A stretch of DNA of 64,000 nucleotides from CAMLOF01 sp041913045 (GCA_041913045.1 JAYSGB010000004.1:1-64000), one strand, 5' to 3'. Positions 44,236 to 53,011 are shown, counted from the stretch's first letter. The notes: a model not told the origin generated them from the sequence alone. Numbers and translations: made by a program.

Positions 44236-44613
44236 TCAAAAAGCTATGGGTTGCAGGTTGTATTGTGACCGCCAGAAGACCACGCCATCGTGCTCGACGG
44301 CTTCAATCTTCACCAGCGGCCCACGCCCCGGTCCGCCCACACAGCGCCCGGTGTCGGGCTGGAACAACGCACCATGGCTGGCACAGACCAGGTTGTGCCC
44401 GGTCAGGTCGAAGAAGTGGTTGGGGCGCCAGTCCATCTCCATGGCCACGTGGCTGCAGCGGTTCAGGTAGGCATGCACCTGCCCCTGGTAGCGAATGGCA
44501 AAGGCCCGGCATGTCTGCCCCTGGTAGGTCACGTCGAACGGGCAGGCCTCGCCCCCATCGACCAGGTCGCGGCTGTTGCACAGCGGGTGAAGATCGGCAG
44601 CATGTGAGGTCAT
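44236..44613 (-). CDS. Rieske [2Fe-2S] protein
   Basis: This 125-residue ferredoxin-like protein has the Rieske ligands C-S-H (CSHVAMEMDW) and C-A-S-H (CASHGALFQ) 16-18 residues apart. It is likely an electron carrier. It is 11 bases before sppA. The start at 44613 has no clear ribosome binding site; a TTG at 44622 is the alternative. The partner oxygenase is unknown; the flavin monooxygenase two genes away does not normally need a Rieske protein. Confidence 0.85.
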   Translation of the reverse strand: MTSHAADLHPLCNSRDLVDGGEACPFDVTYQGQTCRAFAIRYQGQVHAYLNRCSHVAMEMDWRPNHFFDLTGHNLVCASHGALFQPDTGRCVGGPGRGPLVKIEAVEHDGVVFWRSQYNLQPIAF

Positions 44614-44669
44614 GACATGCAACGGTAACGCAAAACCGATGCGGCCAAAAAAATCCCGACAATACGGCC

Positions 44670-45275
44670 ATGAACGCTACGCTCTCCCCGCAGCCCGAAC
44701 GCCCTCTGGTGCTGGGCTCCACATCCCGCTACCGGCGCGAACTGCTGCAGCGCCTGCACCTGGCTTTTGATGTTGTTTCCCCGCACGTCGATGAAACCCC
44801 GCTGCCCGGCGAGACTCCAGCCGCCATAGCGCAACGCCTGGCGCTGGCAAAGGCCCATGCCGTGGCCGCCCAACGCCCCGAGGCAGTGGTCATCGGCAGC
44901 GACCAGGTGGCCGACCTGGCAGGCGAGCCTCTGGGCAAACCCGGCACCCACGAACGCGCCGTGGCCCAGCTGCGCCGCATGAGCGGCCAGACCGTGCTGT
45001 TCCAGACCGCCGTGGCCGTGGTGTGCGCAGCCACTGGCTTTGAACGCTGCGAACTGGCCGTGGTGCGTGTGGTGTTCCGCGACCTGAGCGACGACGAAAT
45101 CGAGCGCTACCTGCGCATCGAGCAACCCTACGACTGCGCGGGCAGCGCCAAGAGCGAAGGCCTGGGCATCGCCCTGCTGGACCACATCGACAACGACGAC
45201 CCCACCGCACTGGTGGGCCTGCCCCTCATCCGCACGGCCCGCCTGCTGCGCCAGGCCGGGCTGCGCCTGCCATGA
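44670..45275 (+). CDS. maf: Maf-family nucleotide pyrophosphatase (YceF-like)
   Basis: This 201-residue house-cleaning pyrophosphatase has LGSTSRYRRELLQRL near residue 14 and the metal-site motif GSDQVADL near residue 75, the YceF form that favours 7-methyl-GTP. It lies divergent from the Rieske gene and overlaps the following methyltransferase gene as ATGA. Confidence 0.9.
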   Translation: MNATLSPQPERPLVLGSTSRYRRELLQRLHLAFDVVSPHVDETPLPGETPAAIAQRLALAKAHAVAAQRPEAVVIGSDQVADLAGEPLGKPGTHERAVAQLRRMSGQTVLFQTAVAVVCAATGFERCELAVVRVVFRDLSDDEIERYLRIEQPYDCAGSAKSEGLGIALLDHIDNDDPTALVGLPLIRTARLLRQAGLRLP

Positions 45276-46051
45276 GCGCCGTTCAACCGGGCACCCTGTA
45301 CCTGGTGCCCACGCCGCTGGACTTTGGCTGCGAAACCCACGACCCAGCCCTGCTGGCCGCCCTGCCCGCGCACACGCTGCAGGTAGCCGCCGGTTTGACC
45401 CACTGGATCACAGAGAACGCCAAGAGCACGCGCGCCTTCCTCAAGCGGGTGGACGCACAACAGCCGCTGGCTGCACCCTTGCAAGCGCAGCAAATTGTGG
45501 AGCTGCCACGCGAGGTACACAAGAAAGGCGACCACGACCCTGCCCAGGGCTTCGACGCCCGACCACTGCTCGCCCCAGCCTTGCAGGGGCACAACATGGG
45601 TCTGGTGAGTGAGGCAGGCATGCCCGCCATTGCCGACCCGGGAGCCTCCGTGGTGCGGGCAGCGCACGCCCTGGGCCTGCGCGTGGTGCCGCTGGTGGGG
45701 CCGGTGTCGCTGATGTTGGCCTTGGCGGCCAGCGGGCTGAACGGCCAGAATTTCGCCTTCGTGGGCTACCTGCCGCAAGACACGGCGCAACGCACTCAGC
45801 GCCTGCGCGAACTGGAAGCCCTGGCACTCAAGACCGGCCAGACGCAGATATTCATCGAAACACCCTACCGCAACACGGTACTGCTGCAAGCGGCCATCGG
45901 CGCGCTCAAGCCAGATACTCGGCTGGCCCTGTGCTTCGGCGCCACCCTGGCGGAACAGACCATCCGCAGCCACAGCGTGGCCCAGTGGAAAAAACAAAAC
46001 ACCACGGCATTGCCCTTGCAACTGCCTGCGGTGTTCCTGCTGGGCCGGTGA
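45272..46051 (+). CDS. SAM-dependent methyltransferase of the tetrapyrrole-methylase/RsmI fold
   Basis: This 259-residue protein resembles RsmI: LVPTPLDFG at the start, LVSEAGMPAIADPGA in the middle (RsmI: SDAGTPLISDPG), and PLVGPVSLMLALAASG then GYLPQD. RsmI methylates C1402 of 16S rRNA at the ribose. This protein lacks the usual C-terminal RsmI domain and may be a paralogue, not the main RsmI. It is coupled to maf. Confidence 0.82.
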   Translation: MSAVQPGTLYLVPTPLDFGCETHDPALLAALPAHTLQVAAGLTHWITENAKSTRAFLKRVDAQQPLAAPLQAQQIVELPREVHKKGDHDPAQGFDARPLLAPALQGHNMGLVSEAGMPAIADPGASVVRAAHALGLRVVPLVGPVSLMLALAASGLNGQNFAFVGYLPQDTAQRTQRLRELEALALKTGQTQIFIETPYRNTVLLQAAIGALKPDTRLALCFGATLAEQTIRSHSVAQWKKQNTTALPLQLPAVFLLGR

Positions 46052-46080
46052 TCAGTGGGCTGAGCAGCTCAAAACCAGCG

Positions 46081-46275
46081 TCATTGGCCGGAACTGCGCC
46101 GGGATTGCGTCTGGTTGTGACTGCCCACGTGCGACTCCCGGTCGCTGCGGCTGTCGGGCGTACGCTTGCCTTGATTCAACTGGGTGGCGTGCTTCTCACC
46201 CGGCTTGTTGGTGTCGTTTTCGACCTTGCCGCCGTGGGCATGGACGTTTTCGCGCGGAGTCTTTTGGCTCGTCAT
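46081..46275 (-). CDS. Small hydrophilic protein, unknown
   Basis: This 64-residue protein, from an ATG with AAGGAA upstream, is extremely hydrophilic: rich in Lys, Arg, Gln, Ser, His and Asn, with no cysteine and almost no hydrophobic residues. It begins MTSQKTPRENVHAHGG. Such composition suggests a disordered protein, as in small stress proteins. It is convergent with the methyltransferase gene and downstream of purH. I recognise no family. Confidence 0.55.
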   Translation of the reverse strand: MTSQKTPRENVHAHGGKVENDTNKPGEKHATQLNQGKRTPDSRSDRESHVGSHNQTQSRRSSGQ

Positions 46276-46349
46276 GACCGGTTCCTTGCTTGGATGAAAG
46301 GGCAAAAATCACCCTCAAGCCAACGTTACTGCAACCGGTATGCGCACGC

Positions 46350-46381
46350 AAGGTTGCGGCGCCGCGCGCCGCCGCAACCTT
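46350..46381 (-). terminator. Strong hairpin after purH
   Basis: AAGGTTGCGGCG and CGCCGCAACCTT pair over 12 bases around an 8-base GC loop, directly after the purH stop on the minus strand. No T-run follows, so it may stabilise the mRNA 3' end or act as a weak terminator. Confidence 0.5.
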
Positions 46382-46389
46382 GACCTGGA

Positions 46390-47997
46390 TCAATGGCGGA
46401 AGTGACGCACGCCCGTGTACACCATGGCAACGCCGCGCTCGTCGGCGGCGTCAATCACTTCCTGGTCGCGCATGGAGCCGCCCGGGTGGATCACGCAGGT
46501 CGCGCCTGCGTCCACCACCACGTCCAGCCCGTCGCGGAACGGGAAGAAGGCATCGCTCGCCACGGCCGTGCCCTGCAAGCTCAGGCCAGCGTGCTCGGCC
46601 TTGATGCTGGCAATGCGGGCTGAATCCAGGCGGCTCATCTGGCCAGCGCCCACGCCCATGGTCATGCCGTTCTTGCAGAAGACGATGGCATTGCTCTTGA
46701 CGTACTGGGCCACCTTCCAGGCGAACAGCAGGTCTTGCAGCTGCTCGGGGGTGGGCTGCTTCTTGGTCACCACCTTCAGGTCAGCCAGGGTGATCTCGTG
46801 GTTGTCCGCCGTCTGCAGCAGAATGCCGGAGCCCACGCGCTTGACGTCCACCGCGTTGCGACCGCGCTCCCAGTCGGTGCGGCCGGTCGCCAGGGACTCG
46901 GGCAGCTCGATCTTGAGGATGCGCACGTTCACCTTGGCCTTGAACACCTCCAGCGCCTCGGCGGTGAAGGCGGGCGCCATCAGCACTTCCACGAACTGCT
47001 TGGAAACGGCTTGGGCAGCTGCGCCGTCCACCACGCGGTTGAAGGCGATGATGCCGCCAAAGGCGCTGGTCGGGTCGGTCTGGAAGGCCTTGCTGTAGGC
47101 CTCCAGCGAGTCCTTGCCCACGGCCACGCCGCAGGGGTTGGCGTGCTTCACGATCACGCAGGCAGGCGCGTCAAAGCTCTTGACGCATTCCCAGGCGGCG
47201 TCGGCATCGGCAATGTTGTTGTAGGACAGTTCCTTGCCCTGCAACTGCTCGGCCGTGACCAGCGAGCCGGGGGCGGGGTACAGGTCGCGGTAGAAGGCGG
47301 CCTGCTGGTGCGGGTTCTCGCCGTAACGCAGGTCCTGCAGCTTGACGAAACGGCCGTTGCTCTGGCCGGGGAAGGTCAGGCGCTGCGGCGCGGCTTCACC
47401 GGCGGGCACGCCAGCGCTCAGGTCGATGGCGGAGAGGTAATCGCTGATGGCGGCGTCGTAGTTGCTGATGCGGTTGAACGCGGCCACGGCCAGCTTGAAG
47501 CGGGTCGCGTCACCCACCTTGCCACCGGCCTTCAGCTCGGCCACCACCTCGGCGTACTGGCTGGCGTCGGTCAGCACGGCCACGTCTTTCCAGTTCTTGG
47601 CAGCGGAACGCACCATGGCCGGGCCGCCAATGTCGATGTTCTCGATGGCGTCAGCCAGCGTGCAACCCGCCTTGGCCACGGTGGCCTCGAACGGGTAGAG
47701 GTTGACGACCAGGATGTCGATGGTGCCGATGTCATGCTCCTTGAGCGCGGCCATGTGTTCGGGCAGGTCTCGGCGCGCCAGCAGGCCACCGTGCACCATG
47801 GGGTGCAGGGTCTTCACGCGGCCATCCAGCATCTCGGGGAAGCCGGTGACCTCAGCCACCTCGGTGACCGGCAGGCCGTTGTCGGCCAGCAGCTTGGCGG
47901 TGCCGCCCGTGGAGATGAGCTGCACCCCCAGGGCGTGCAGGTCGCGCGCAAGGTCGAGCACGCCGGTTTTGTCGGAGACCGAAAGAAGAGCTTTCAT
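46390..47997 (-). CDS. purH: Bifunctional AICAR transformylase/IMP cyclohydrolase
   Basis: This 535-residue enzyme does the last two steps of IMP synthesis. The N-terminal cyclohydrolase domain begins ALLSVSDKTG (SDKTG motif) and includes RVKTLHP; the C-terminal domain has YGENPHQQAAFY and the AICAR-site segments KHANPCGVA and FFPFRDG. It follows fis after 48 bases; dusB-fis-purH is a recurrent gene order. Confidence 0.97.
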   Translation of the reverse strand: MKALLSVSDKTGVLDLARDLHALGVQLISTGGTAKLLADNGLPVTEVAEVTGFPEMLDGRVKTLHPMVHGGLLARRDLPEHMAALKEHDIGTIDILVVNLYPFEATVAKAGCTLADAIENIDIGGPAMVRSAAKNWKDVAVLTDASQYAEVVAELKAGGKVGDATRFKLAVAAFNRISNYDAAISDYLSAIDLSAGVPAGEAAPQRLTFPGQSNGRFVKLQDLRYGENPHQQAAFYRDLYPAPGSLVTAEQLQGKELSYNNIADADAAWECVKSFDAPACVIVKHANPCGVAVGKDSLEAYSKAFQTDPTSAFGGIIAFNRVVDGAAAQAVSKQFVEVLMAPAFTAEALEVFKAKVNVRILKIELPESLATGRTDWERGRNAVDVKRVGSGILLQTADNHEITLADLKVVTKKQPTPEQLQDLLFAWKVAQYVKSNAIVFCKNGMTMGVGAGQMSRLDSARIASIKAEHAGLSLQGTAVASDAFFPFRDGLDVVVDAGATCVIHPGGSMRDQEVIDAADERGVAMVYTGVRHFRH

Positions 47998-48045
47998 GGA
48001 GTCGAGGTCAAAGAGTGAAGAAAAGGGTTGAGTGGGTAGGCTGCG

Positions 48046-48282
48046 TCAATCCAGCATGCCGTGGTCGAGCAGCTTCTTGCGCAGCGTGTTGCGGTTCAGG
48101 CCCAGCCACTGGGCGGCACGCGACTGGTTGTGCTGGGCTTGCGCCATCACCACCTCCAGCAAGGGTTTTTCCACGGCACGCATCAGCATGTCGTGCATGT
48201 TGGCGGGTTCGGTGCCGTCCAGGTCGCTGAAATAGGCTTCAATGTTGGCCCGCACACAGTCGGGCAGGGTCTGGTTGCTCAT
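48046..48282 (-). CDS. fis: Fis-type nucleoid-associated DNA-binding protein
   Basis: This 78-residue protein has the C-terminal Fis helix-turn-helix (NQSRAAQWLGLNRNTLRKKLLDHGM, about 51-75) that bends DNA. It is shorter at the N-terminus than E. coli Fis (98), as usual in betaproteobacteria. Its start overlaps the dusB stop as ATGA, the same pairing as in E. coli. Confidence 0.93.
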   Translation of the reverse strand: MSNQTLPDCVRANIEAYFSDLDGTEPANMHDMLMRAVEKPLLEVVMAQAQHNQSRAAQWLGLNRNTLRKKLLDHGMLD

Positions 48283-49289
48283 GCGGCCAGTTTCCAGGGT
48301 TCGTTTGTGGTGTTGTCAAAGAAGTCGCGCACGCACGCCAGCTGTTCCTCGCAGCTTTCGATGCGGTTGATGTGCTCGCGAAACAGAGCAATACGCGCCG
48401 CGTCCCCAGGCAGGGCGCGGGCGTACCAGCCCAGGTGCTTGCGCGCGGTTCGCACGCCGGTGTACTCGCCATAAAGCGTGTAGTGATCGTGCAGGTGTTC
48501 CAGCATCCAGCCCTGCAACTCCTGGGGGGTGGGCGGCGGCAGCTCCAGACCAGTGGCCAGGAAGTGCCCCACCTCGCGGAACAGCCAGGGCCTGCCCTGC
48601 GCCGCGCGCCCAATCATGATGGCGTCGCAACCCGTATGGGCCAGTACCTTTGCAGCCTTGTGCGGGCTGTCGATGTCGCCATTGGCCACCACGGGAATCG
48701 ACACGCTGGCCTTGATGGCGGCCACCGTGTCGTGCTCGGCGACGCCTTTGTAGCCCTGTTCGCGTGTGCGGCCATGCACCGTGAGCATCTGCACGCCCGC
48801 CGATTCGGCAGCATGCGCCAACACAGGCGCGTTCTTGGCCGACTGGCACCAGCCGGTGCGCATCTTGAGCGTCACGGGCACACCGTGGGGCTGGCATGCA
48901 GCCACCACGGCCTCCACGATTTCCATGGCCAGGGCCTCGTCCTGCATCAATGCAGAACCTGCCCACTTGTTGCACACCTTCTTGGCCGGGCAACCCATGT
49001 TGATGTCGATGATCTGCGCACCACGATCAATGTTGTAGCGCGCGGCATCGGCCATCATGTCGGCGTCGGTGCCCGCAATCTGCACGGCGATGGGCCCAGG
49101 TTCACCCTCGTGGTTGGCCCGGCGCGACGTTTTCAGGCTGTCGCGCAGGTCTGGCCGCGAAGTGACCATCTCGCTCACCGCGTAGCCCGCACCCAGCTGT
49201 TTGCACAGCCTGCGGAACGGCCGGTCCGTCACCCCCGCCATGGGGGCGACGAACAGCGTGTTCGGCAAGGTGTACGGGCCAATGCGCAT
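48279..49289 (-). CDS. dusB: tRNA-dihydrouridine synthase B
   Basis: This 336-residue flavoenzyme reduces uridine 17 of tRNA. It begins MRIGPYTLPNTLFVAPMAGVTDRPFR, and the catalytic cysteine lies in NMGCPAKKVCNKWAGS. I chose the ATG at 49289 because the FMN-barrel begins there; earlier codons overlap the divergent gene's leader. It is the first gene of dusB-fis. Confidence 0.94.
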   Translation of the reverse strand: MRIGPYTLPNTLFVAPMAGVTDRPFRRLCKQLGAGYAVSEMVTSRPDLRDSLKTSRRANHEGEPGPIAVQIAGTDADMMADAARYNIDRGAQIIDINMGCPAKKVCNKWAGSALMQDEALAMEIVEAVVAACQPHGVPVTLKMRTGWCQSAKNAPVLAHAAESAGVQMLTVHGRTREQGYKGVAEHDTVAAIKASVSIPVVANGDIDSPHKAAKVLAHTGCDAIMIGRAAQGRPWLFREVGHFLATGLELPPPTPQELQGWMLEHLHDHYTLYGEYTGVRTARKHLGWYARALPGDAARIALFREHINRIESCEEQLACVRDFFDNTTNEPWKLAA

Positions 49290-49411
49290 TGGAGAGGGCT
49301 GCAAAAAAAGCAAAGAAAAAAACGCCAAACCCGCAACGGAGGCGGGCTGGGCGACAGGTCTTTGGATGCTGAAAAAGTGGGCAGATTGTAGCGCGCCTAT
49401 ACTGCCCGGCA

Positions 49412-49897
49412 ATGGAAACTTGGTTGTGGTCCTTGCTGGAGACTTTGAGCCTGCCGCAATACGGGCTGAGCACAGTCTTCGTTGTCGCCTTCATTTCCGC
49501 GACGCTGTTGCCCATGGGCTCTGAGCCCGTCGTCTTCGGCCTCATCAAGCTCAACCCCGAGCTGTTCTGGCCCGCCATCCTGGTGGCCACTGCGGGCAAC
49601 ACGCTGGGCGGTGCGGTCAGCTGGGCGATGGGTTACGGGGCCCATCGCGCCATTGACAAGGCGCGTGGCTCCCCCACACACCTCAAGGCGTTGGACTGGT
49701 TGCAACGCTTCGGCCCCAAGGCCTGCCTGCTGAGTTGGCTGCCTGCCGTGGGCGACCCGCTGTGCGCGGTGGCGGGCTGGTTGAAGTTCCCCATCCTGCC
49801 CTGCATGGCCTACATGGCCGTGGGCAAGTTCCTGCGTTACGTGACGATGACCGCCGCGCTGCTGTGGTTGTTCCCAGGTGGGTTGCACCTGGGTTGA
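49412..49897 (+). CDS. yqaA: YqaA-type inner-membrane protein (VTT/SNARE-associated family)
   Basis: This 161-residue protein has about four membrane helices and the motif FISATLLPMGSEP (residues 26-38), followed by GNTLGGAVSW, as in YqaA. Its role may involve lipid handling; DedA relatives do. A TATACT lies 9 bases before the ATG with no ribosome binding site between, so the mRNA may be leaderless. It converges with the next gene. Confidence 0.85.
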   Translation: METWLWSLLETLSLPQYGLSTVFVVAFISATLLPMGSEPVVFGLIKLNPELFWPAILVATAGNTLGGAVSWAMGYGAHRAIDKARGSPTHLKALDWLQRFGPKACLLSWLPAVGDPLCAVAGWLKFPILPCMAYMAVGKFLRYVTMTAALLWLFPGGLHLG

Positions 49898-49915
49898 TTC
49901 AAACCAAAGAAGGCG

Positions 49916-50599
49916 TCAGTCTGCTGCGGTTGCGGCGCTTGCAGGGGGAATGAGGTGCTTGAGCGCGTCTTCGATGAGCGCGGGCAGTTCCTGCACTAGG
50001 CGCGGCTTGTGCACCACCGAAACGTCCTGCAGCGCAAAGGCGTAGGGCGCGCGCTGGTCTTCGTCCAGACCCGTCAGCACGATCAGCTTGCACTGGCCAA
50101 ACAGCGCATGGCGGCGCAAGCCGGTGATCATCGTCGCGCCGTCAATGCCGGGCAGCAGGATGTCCACAATGATCAGATCCGGCTGCAGGTGGCCGAACGA
50201 CACCAGACCCGTGATGCCGTCGTCGGCAATGTGGAGATCGACACTTGGGTACTTCTGCTTGACCAGCATGGACACCAGGTTCTGAAAATGCGAGGAATCC
50301 TCGATCAGCAGAATGCGGGGAATGTGCACACCCGAGCGGCGGCGGCCGCCACGCTCAGCACCTGCGCCGCCATGCAAGGCGGCCACTCCAGTGACGCCTG
50401 CGCGGCTACCCTGAATCCAGCGCTCCAGGGATTCACGTGTGATGCGGCGGTGACCGCCAGGCGTTTTCCAGGCCTGCAGGTCACCTCGGTCCACCATGAG
50501 CTGGACCGAACGCACGGCCATGCCCAGGATCTTGGCCACTTCCAGCGTGGTGTAGTAGCTGGCTGAAGACATGTCGGCGGTGGTGGGATTCTTGTTCAT
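49916..50599 (-). CDS. Excisionase-type helix-turn-helix fused to a response-regulator receiver
   Basis: This 227-residue protein has an N-terminal winged helix of the excisionase/MerR type (YTTLEVAKILGMAVRSVQLMVDRGDLQAWKTP, about 15-46; GGHRRI after it), a short glycine- and arginine-rich linker, and a CheY-like receiver (about 94-215). The receiver has ED (acid pocket), IIVDILLPG (phospho-Asp) and LTG with a later VHKP lysine. The domain order is opposite to common response regulators. No histidine kinase is adjacent. It probably links a signal to gene control, targets unknown. Confidence 0.78.
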   Translation of the reverse strand: MNKNPTTADMSSASYYTTLEVAKILGMAVRSVQLMVDRGDLQAWKTPGGHRRITRESLERWIQGSRAGVTGVAALHGGAGAERGGRRRSGVHIPRILLIEDSSHFQNLVSMLVKQKYPSVDLHIADDGITGLVSFGHLQPDLIIVDILLPGIDGATMITGLRRHALFGQCKLIVLTGLDEDQRAPYAFALQDVSVVHKPRLVQELPALIEDALKHLIPPASAATAAD

Positions 50600-50731
50600 G
50601 GAAGCGATTTTGCAACAAATCTCACATTGACCACAACAAAAAAGTTTTTACCAGTTCGCCGCAAGGGCATCCACCTTCATCAGGTGAAATGCCCCGCCAA
50701 AATCGCTAGGCATGCGTAACAAACAGTAAAT

Positions 50732-51307
50732 TCAACGGGAAGCCATGCGCTTGGCCCACCCGTCCCTGCCCAATTCACGCAAGGTGCGCAGGTTGCGCTC
50801 CACGATCTCCCCGGCGCTGTCACCCGATGCCACCGCACGCTCCACGCTTTCCTCGCGCAGCAGATGCAGCGTGGGGTAAGGAGCGCGGTTGGTGAAATTG
50901 GTCACGTCGTCCGCTTCCACGCCCTCGAACACGAACTCGGGGTGGAAATGAGCAACCTGTATCACCCCTTCCAGTTCGTGCTCGTCCACCACCTCGTCCA
51001 CAACGTTCAAGAAATCGTTGAAAACGAAAAAGTCGGGGAACAGTGTGGGGTGCACGAGCAAGGTGGTGTCCACCTGCTCGGCTGGCGTGTCGCGCAGAAA
51101 TTCCAGTTCGCTGTCCAGATCGTCCAGGAAGGCATCCAGGTGGCGCGCATGGCTGACCACGATGCGCACCTGGTTCTTCACATAGACCGACTTGGCAAAC
51201 GGGCACAGGTTCAGGCCGATCACGGCTTCCTCGATCCAGCGGCGCATGTCCGCCAGAACCTGCTCATCCGCCGGGGGCTGCGGCAAAGCTTTGTCGGTCA
51301 TGCTCAT
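50732..51307 (-). CDS. DUF1415 protein
   Basis: This 191-residue protein contains GLNLCPFAK near residue 30 and a central acidic stretch (VVDEVVDEHELEG), then FHPEFVFE, and the segment NRAPYPTLHLLRE. This is the pattern of DUF1415. The conserved cysteine and histidine could bind metal; function is unknown. Its ATG overlaps the ettA stop as TGATG, so it is coupled to ettA. Confidence 0.87.
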   Translation of the reverse strand: MSMTDKALPQPPADEQVLADMRRWIEEAVIGLNLCPFAKSVYVKNQVRIVVSHARHLDAFLDDLDSELEFLRDTPAEQVDTTLLVHPTLFPDFFVFNDFLNVVDEVVDEHELEGVIQVAHFHPEFVFEGVEADDVTNFTNRAPYPTLHLLREESVERAVASGDSAGEIVERNLRTLRELGRDGWAKRMASR

Positions 51308-52971
51308 CACTTCAACGACTTGAAGCGGGCACGCTTGGGCCGCGCGCCCTCCTCACCCAGGCGCTTCTTCTTGTCAGCTTCGTACTCGGTGAAGTTGCCG
51401 TCGAAGAAATACCACTGCGAGTCGCCCTCGCAGGCCAGAATGTGCGTACAGATACGGTCGAGGAACCAGCGGTCGTGCGAGATGACCATGGCCGAGCCTG
51501 CAAACTCCAGCAGCGCCTCTTCCAGCGCACGCAGGGTTTCCACGTCCAGGTCGTTGGAGGGTTCGTCCAGCATCAGCACGTTACCGCCCTGGGCCAGCGT
51601 TTTGGCCAGGTGCAAGCGGCCGCGCTCACCGCCTGAAAGATTGCCCACCAGCTTCTGCTGGTCGTTGCCCTTGAAGTTGAAGCGGCCGATGTAGGCACGG
51701 CTGGGCATCACAAACTTGCCCACCACAATGTTGTCCAACCCGCCAGACACGTCTTCCCACACGGTCTTGCTGCCGTCCAGGCTTTCGCGGCTCTGGTCCA
51801 CAAACGCCAGCTTGGCGGTCTGGCCGATGATCACTTCACCGGAATCCGGCGTTTCCACGCCCTGGATCATGCGGAACAGGGTGGATTTACCGGCGCCGTT
51901 GGGGCCAATGATGCCGACAATCGCGCCCGGCGGCACCGAGAAGCTCAGGTTGTCGATCAGCAGGCGGTCGCCGAAGGACTTGCTGACGTTCTTGAATTCG
52001 ATGACCTGGTTGCCCAGGCGGTCTGCCACGGGGATGAAGATCTCGTTGGTCTCGTTGCGCTTCTGGTAATCAACGTCGCTCAGTTCCTCGAAGCGGGCCA
52101 GACGCGCCTTGCTCTTGGCCTGGCGGCCCTTGGCATTGGAACGCACCCACTTCAATTCTTCCTTCATGGCCTTGGTGCGGGCGTCTTCGCTCTTTTGCTC
52201 AGACTCCAGGCGGCGCTCCTTCTGGTCCAGCCAGTCGGAATAGTTGCCTTTGTAGGGAATGCCATGGCCGCGGTCGAGTTCCAGAATCCACTCGGCAGCG
52301 TTGTCCAGGAAGTAGCGATCGTGGGTGATGGCCACCACGGTACCGGGGAAGCGTTGCAGGAACTGCTCCAGCCAGTTGACGCTTTCGGCATCCAGGTGGT
52401 TGGTGGGTTCGTCGAGCAGCAGCATGTCGGGCTTGCTCAGCAACAGGCGGCACAAGGCCACGCGGCGCTTTTCGCCCCCCGACAGGTTCTTGATGATGGC
52501 ATCCCACGGCGGCAGGTTCAGCGCGTCAGCAGCCAGTTCCAGTTGCAGATCGGCATTCTCGGAGCCCGACGCAGCAATGATCGCCTCCAGCTCGGCCTGC
52601 TCGGCGGCCAGGGCATCAAAGTCGGCATCGGGTTCAGCGTAGGCGGCATAGACCTCCTCCAGCCGCTGCTTGGCCGCCAACGCACCGCCAATGCCCTCTT
52701 CCACGGCCTGGCGCACGGTCTGCTCGGGAGAGAGTTGCGGTTCCTGCGGCAGGTATCCGATCTTGATACCCGGCATGGCGACGGCTTCGCCCTCGATCTC
52801 CTTGTCGATGCCTGCCATGATCTTGAGCAGCGTCGATTTGCCAGAGCCGTTCAGGCCGAGCACACCGATCTTGGCACCAGGGAAGAAGCTGATGGAAACG
52901 TCCTTCAAGATCTGCCGCTTGGGCGGCACGGTCTTGGTGACACGGTTCATGGAAAAGACGTATTGGGCCAT
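51307..52971 (-). CDS. ettA: Energy-dependent translational throttle protein EttA (ABC-F)
   Basis: This 554-residue ABC-F ATPase binds the ribosomal E site and gates the first peptide bond according to ATP/ADP ratio. There are two ATPase domains with Walker A GLNGSGKST (about 39-47) and GPNGAGKST, signatures LSGGEKRRV and LSGGERGRL, and DEPTNHLD/DEPSNDLD Walker B regions. Length matches E. coli EttA (555). I chose the ATG at 52971 (MAQYVFSMNRVTK). A terminator-like hairpin lies in its short leader. Confidence 0.95.
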   Translation of the reverse strand: MAQYVFSMNRVTKTVPPKRQILKDVSISFFPGAKIGVLGLNGSGKSTLLKIMAGIDKEIEGEAVAMPGIKIGYLPQEPQLSPEQTVRQAVEEGIGGALAAKQRLEEVYAAYAEPDADFDALAAEQAELEAIIAASGSENADLQLELAADALNLPPWDAIIKNLSGGEKRRVALCRLLLSKPDMLLLDEPTNHLDAESVNWLEQFLQRFPGTVVAITHDRYFLDNAAEWILELDRGHGIPYKGNYSDWLDQKERRLESEQKSEDARTKAMKEELKWVRSNAKGRQAKSKARLARFEELSDVDYQKRNETNEIFIPVADRLGNQVIEFKNVSKSFGDRLLIDNLSFSVPPGAIVGIIGPNGAGKSTLFRMIQGVETPDSGEVIIGQTAKLAFVDQSRESLDGSKTVWEDVSGGLDNIVVGKFVMPSRAYIGRFNFKGNDQQKLVGNLSGGERGRLHLAKTLAQGGNVLMLDEPSNDLDVETLRALEEALLEFAGSAMVISHDRWFLDRICTHILACEGDSQWYFFDGNFTEYEADKKKRLGEEGARPKRARFKSLK

Positions 52972-52981
52972 TTTGTACGTA

Positions 52982-53011
52982 TAAAAAGACAGGGCGCCCG
53001 AATGGGCGCTC
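52982..53011 (-). promoter_or_regulatory. Terminator-like hairpin in the ettA leader
   Basis: On the minus strand GCGCCC, loop ATTC and GGGCGC (53009-52994) are followed by CCTGTCTTTTTA. The hairpin lies about 23-40 bases before the ettA ATG, and no gene lies upstream on that strand. It could attenuate ettA transcription. Confidence 0.4.
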
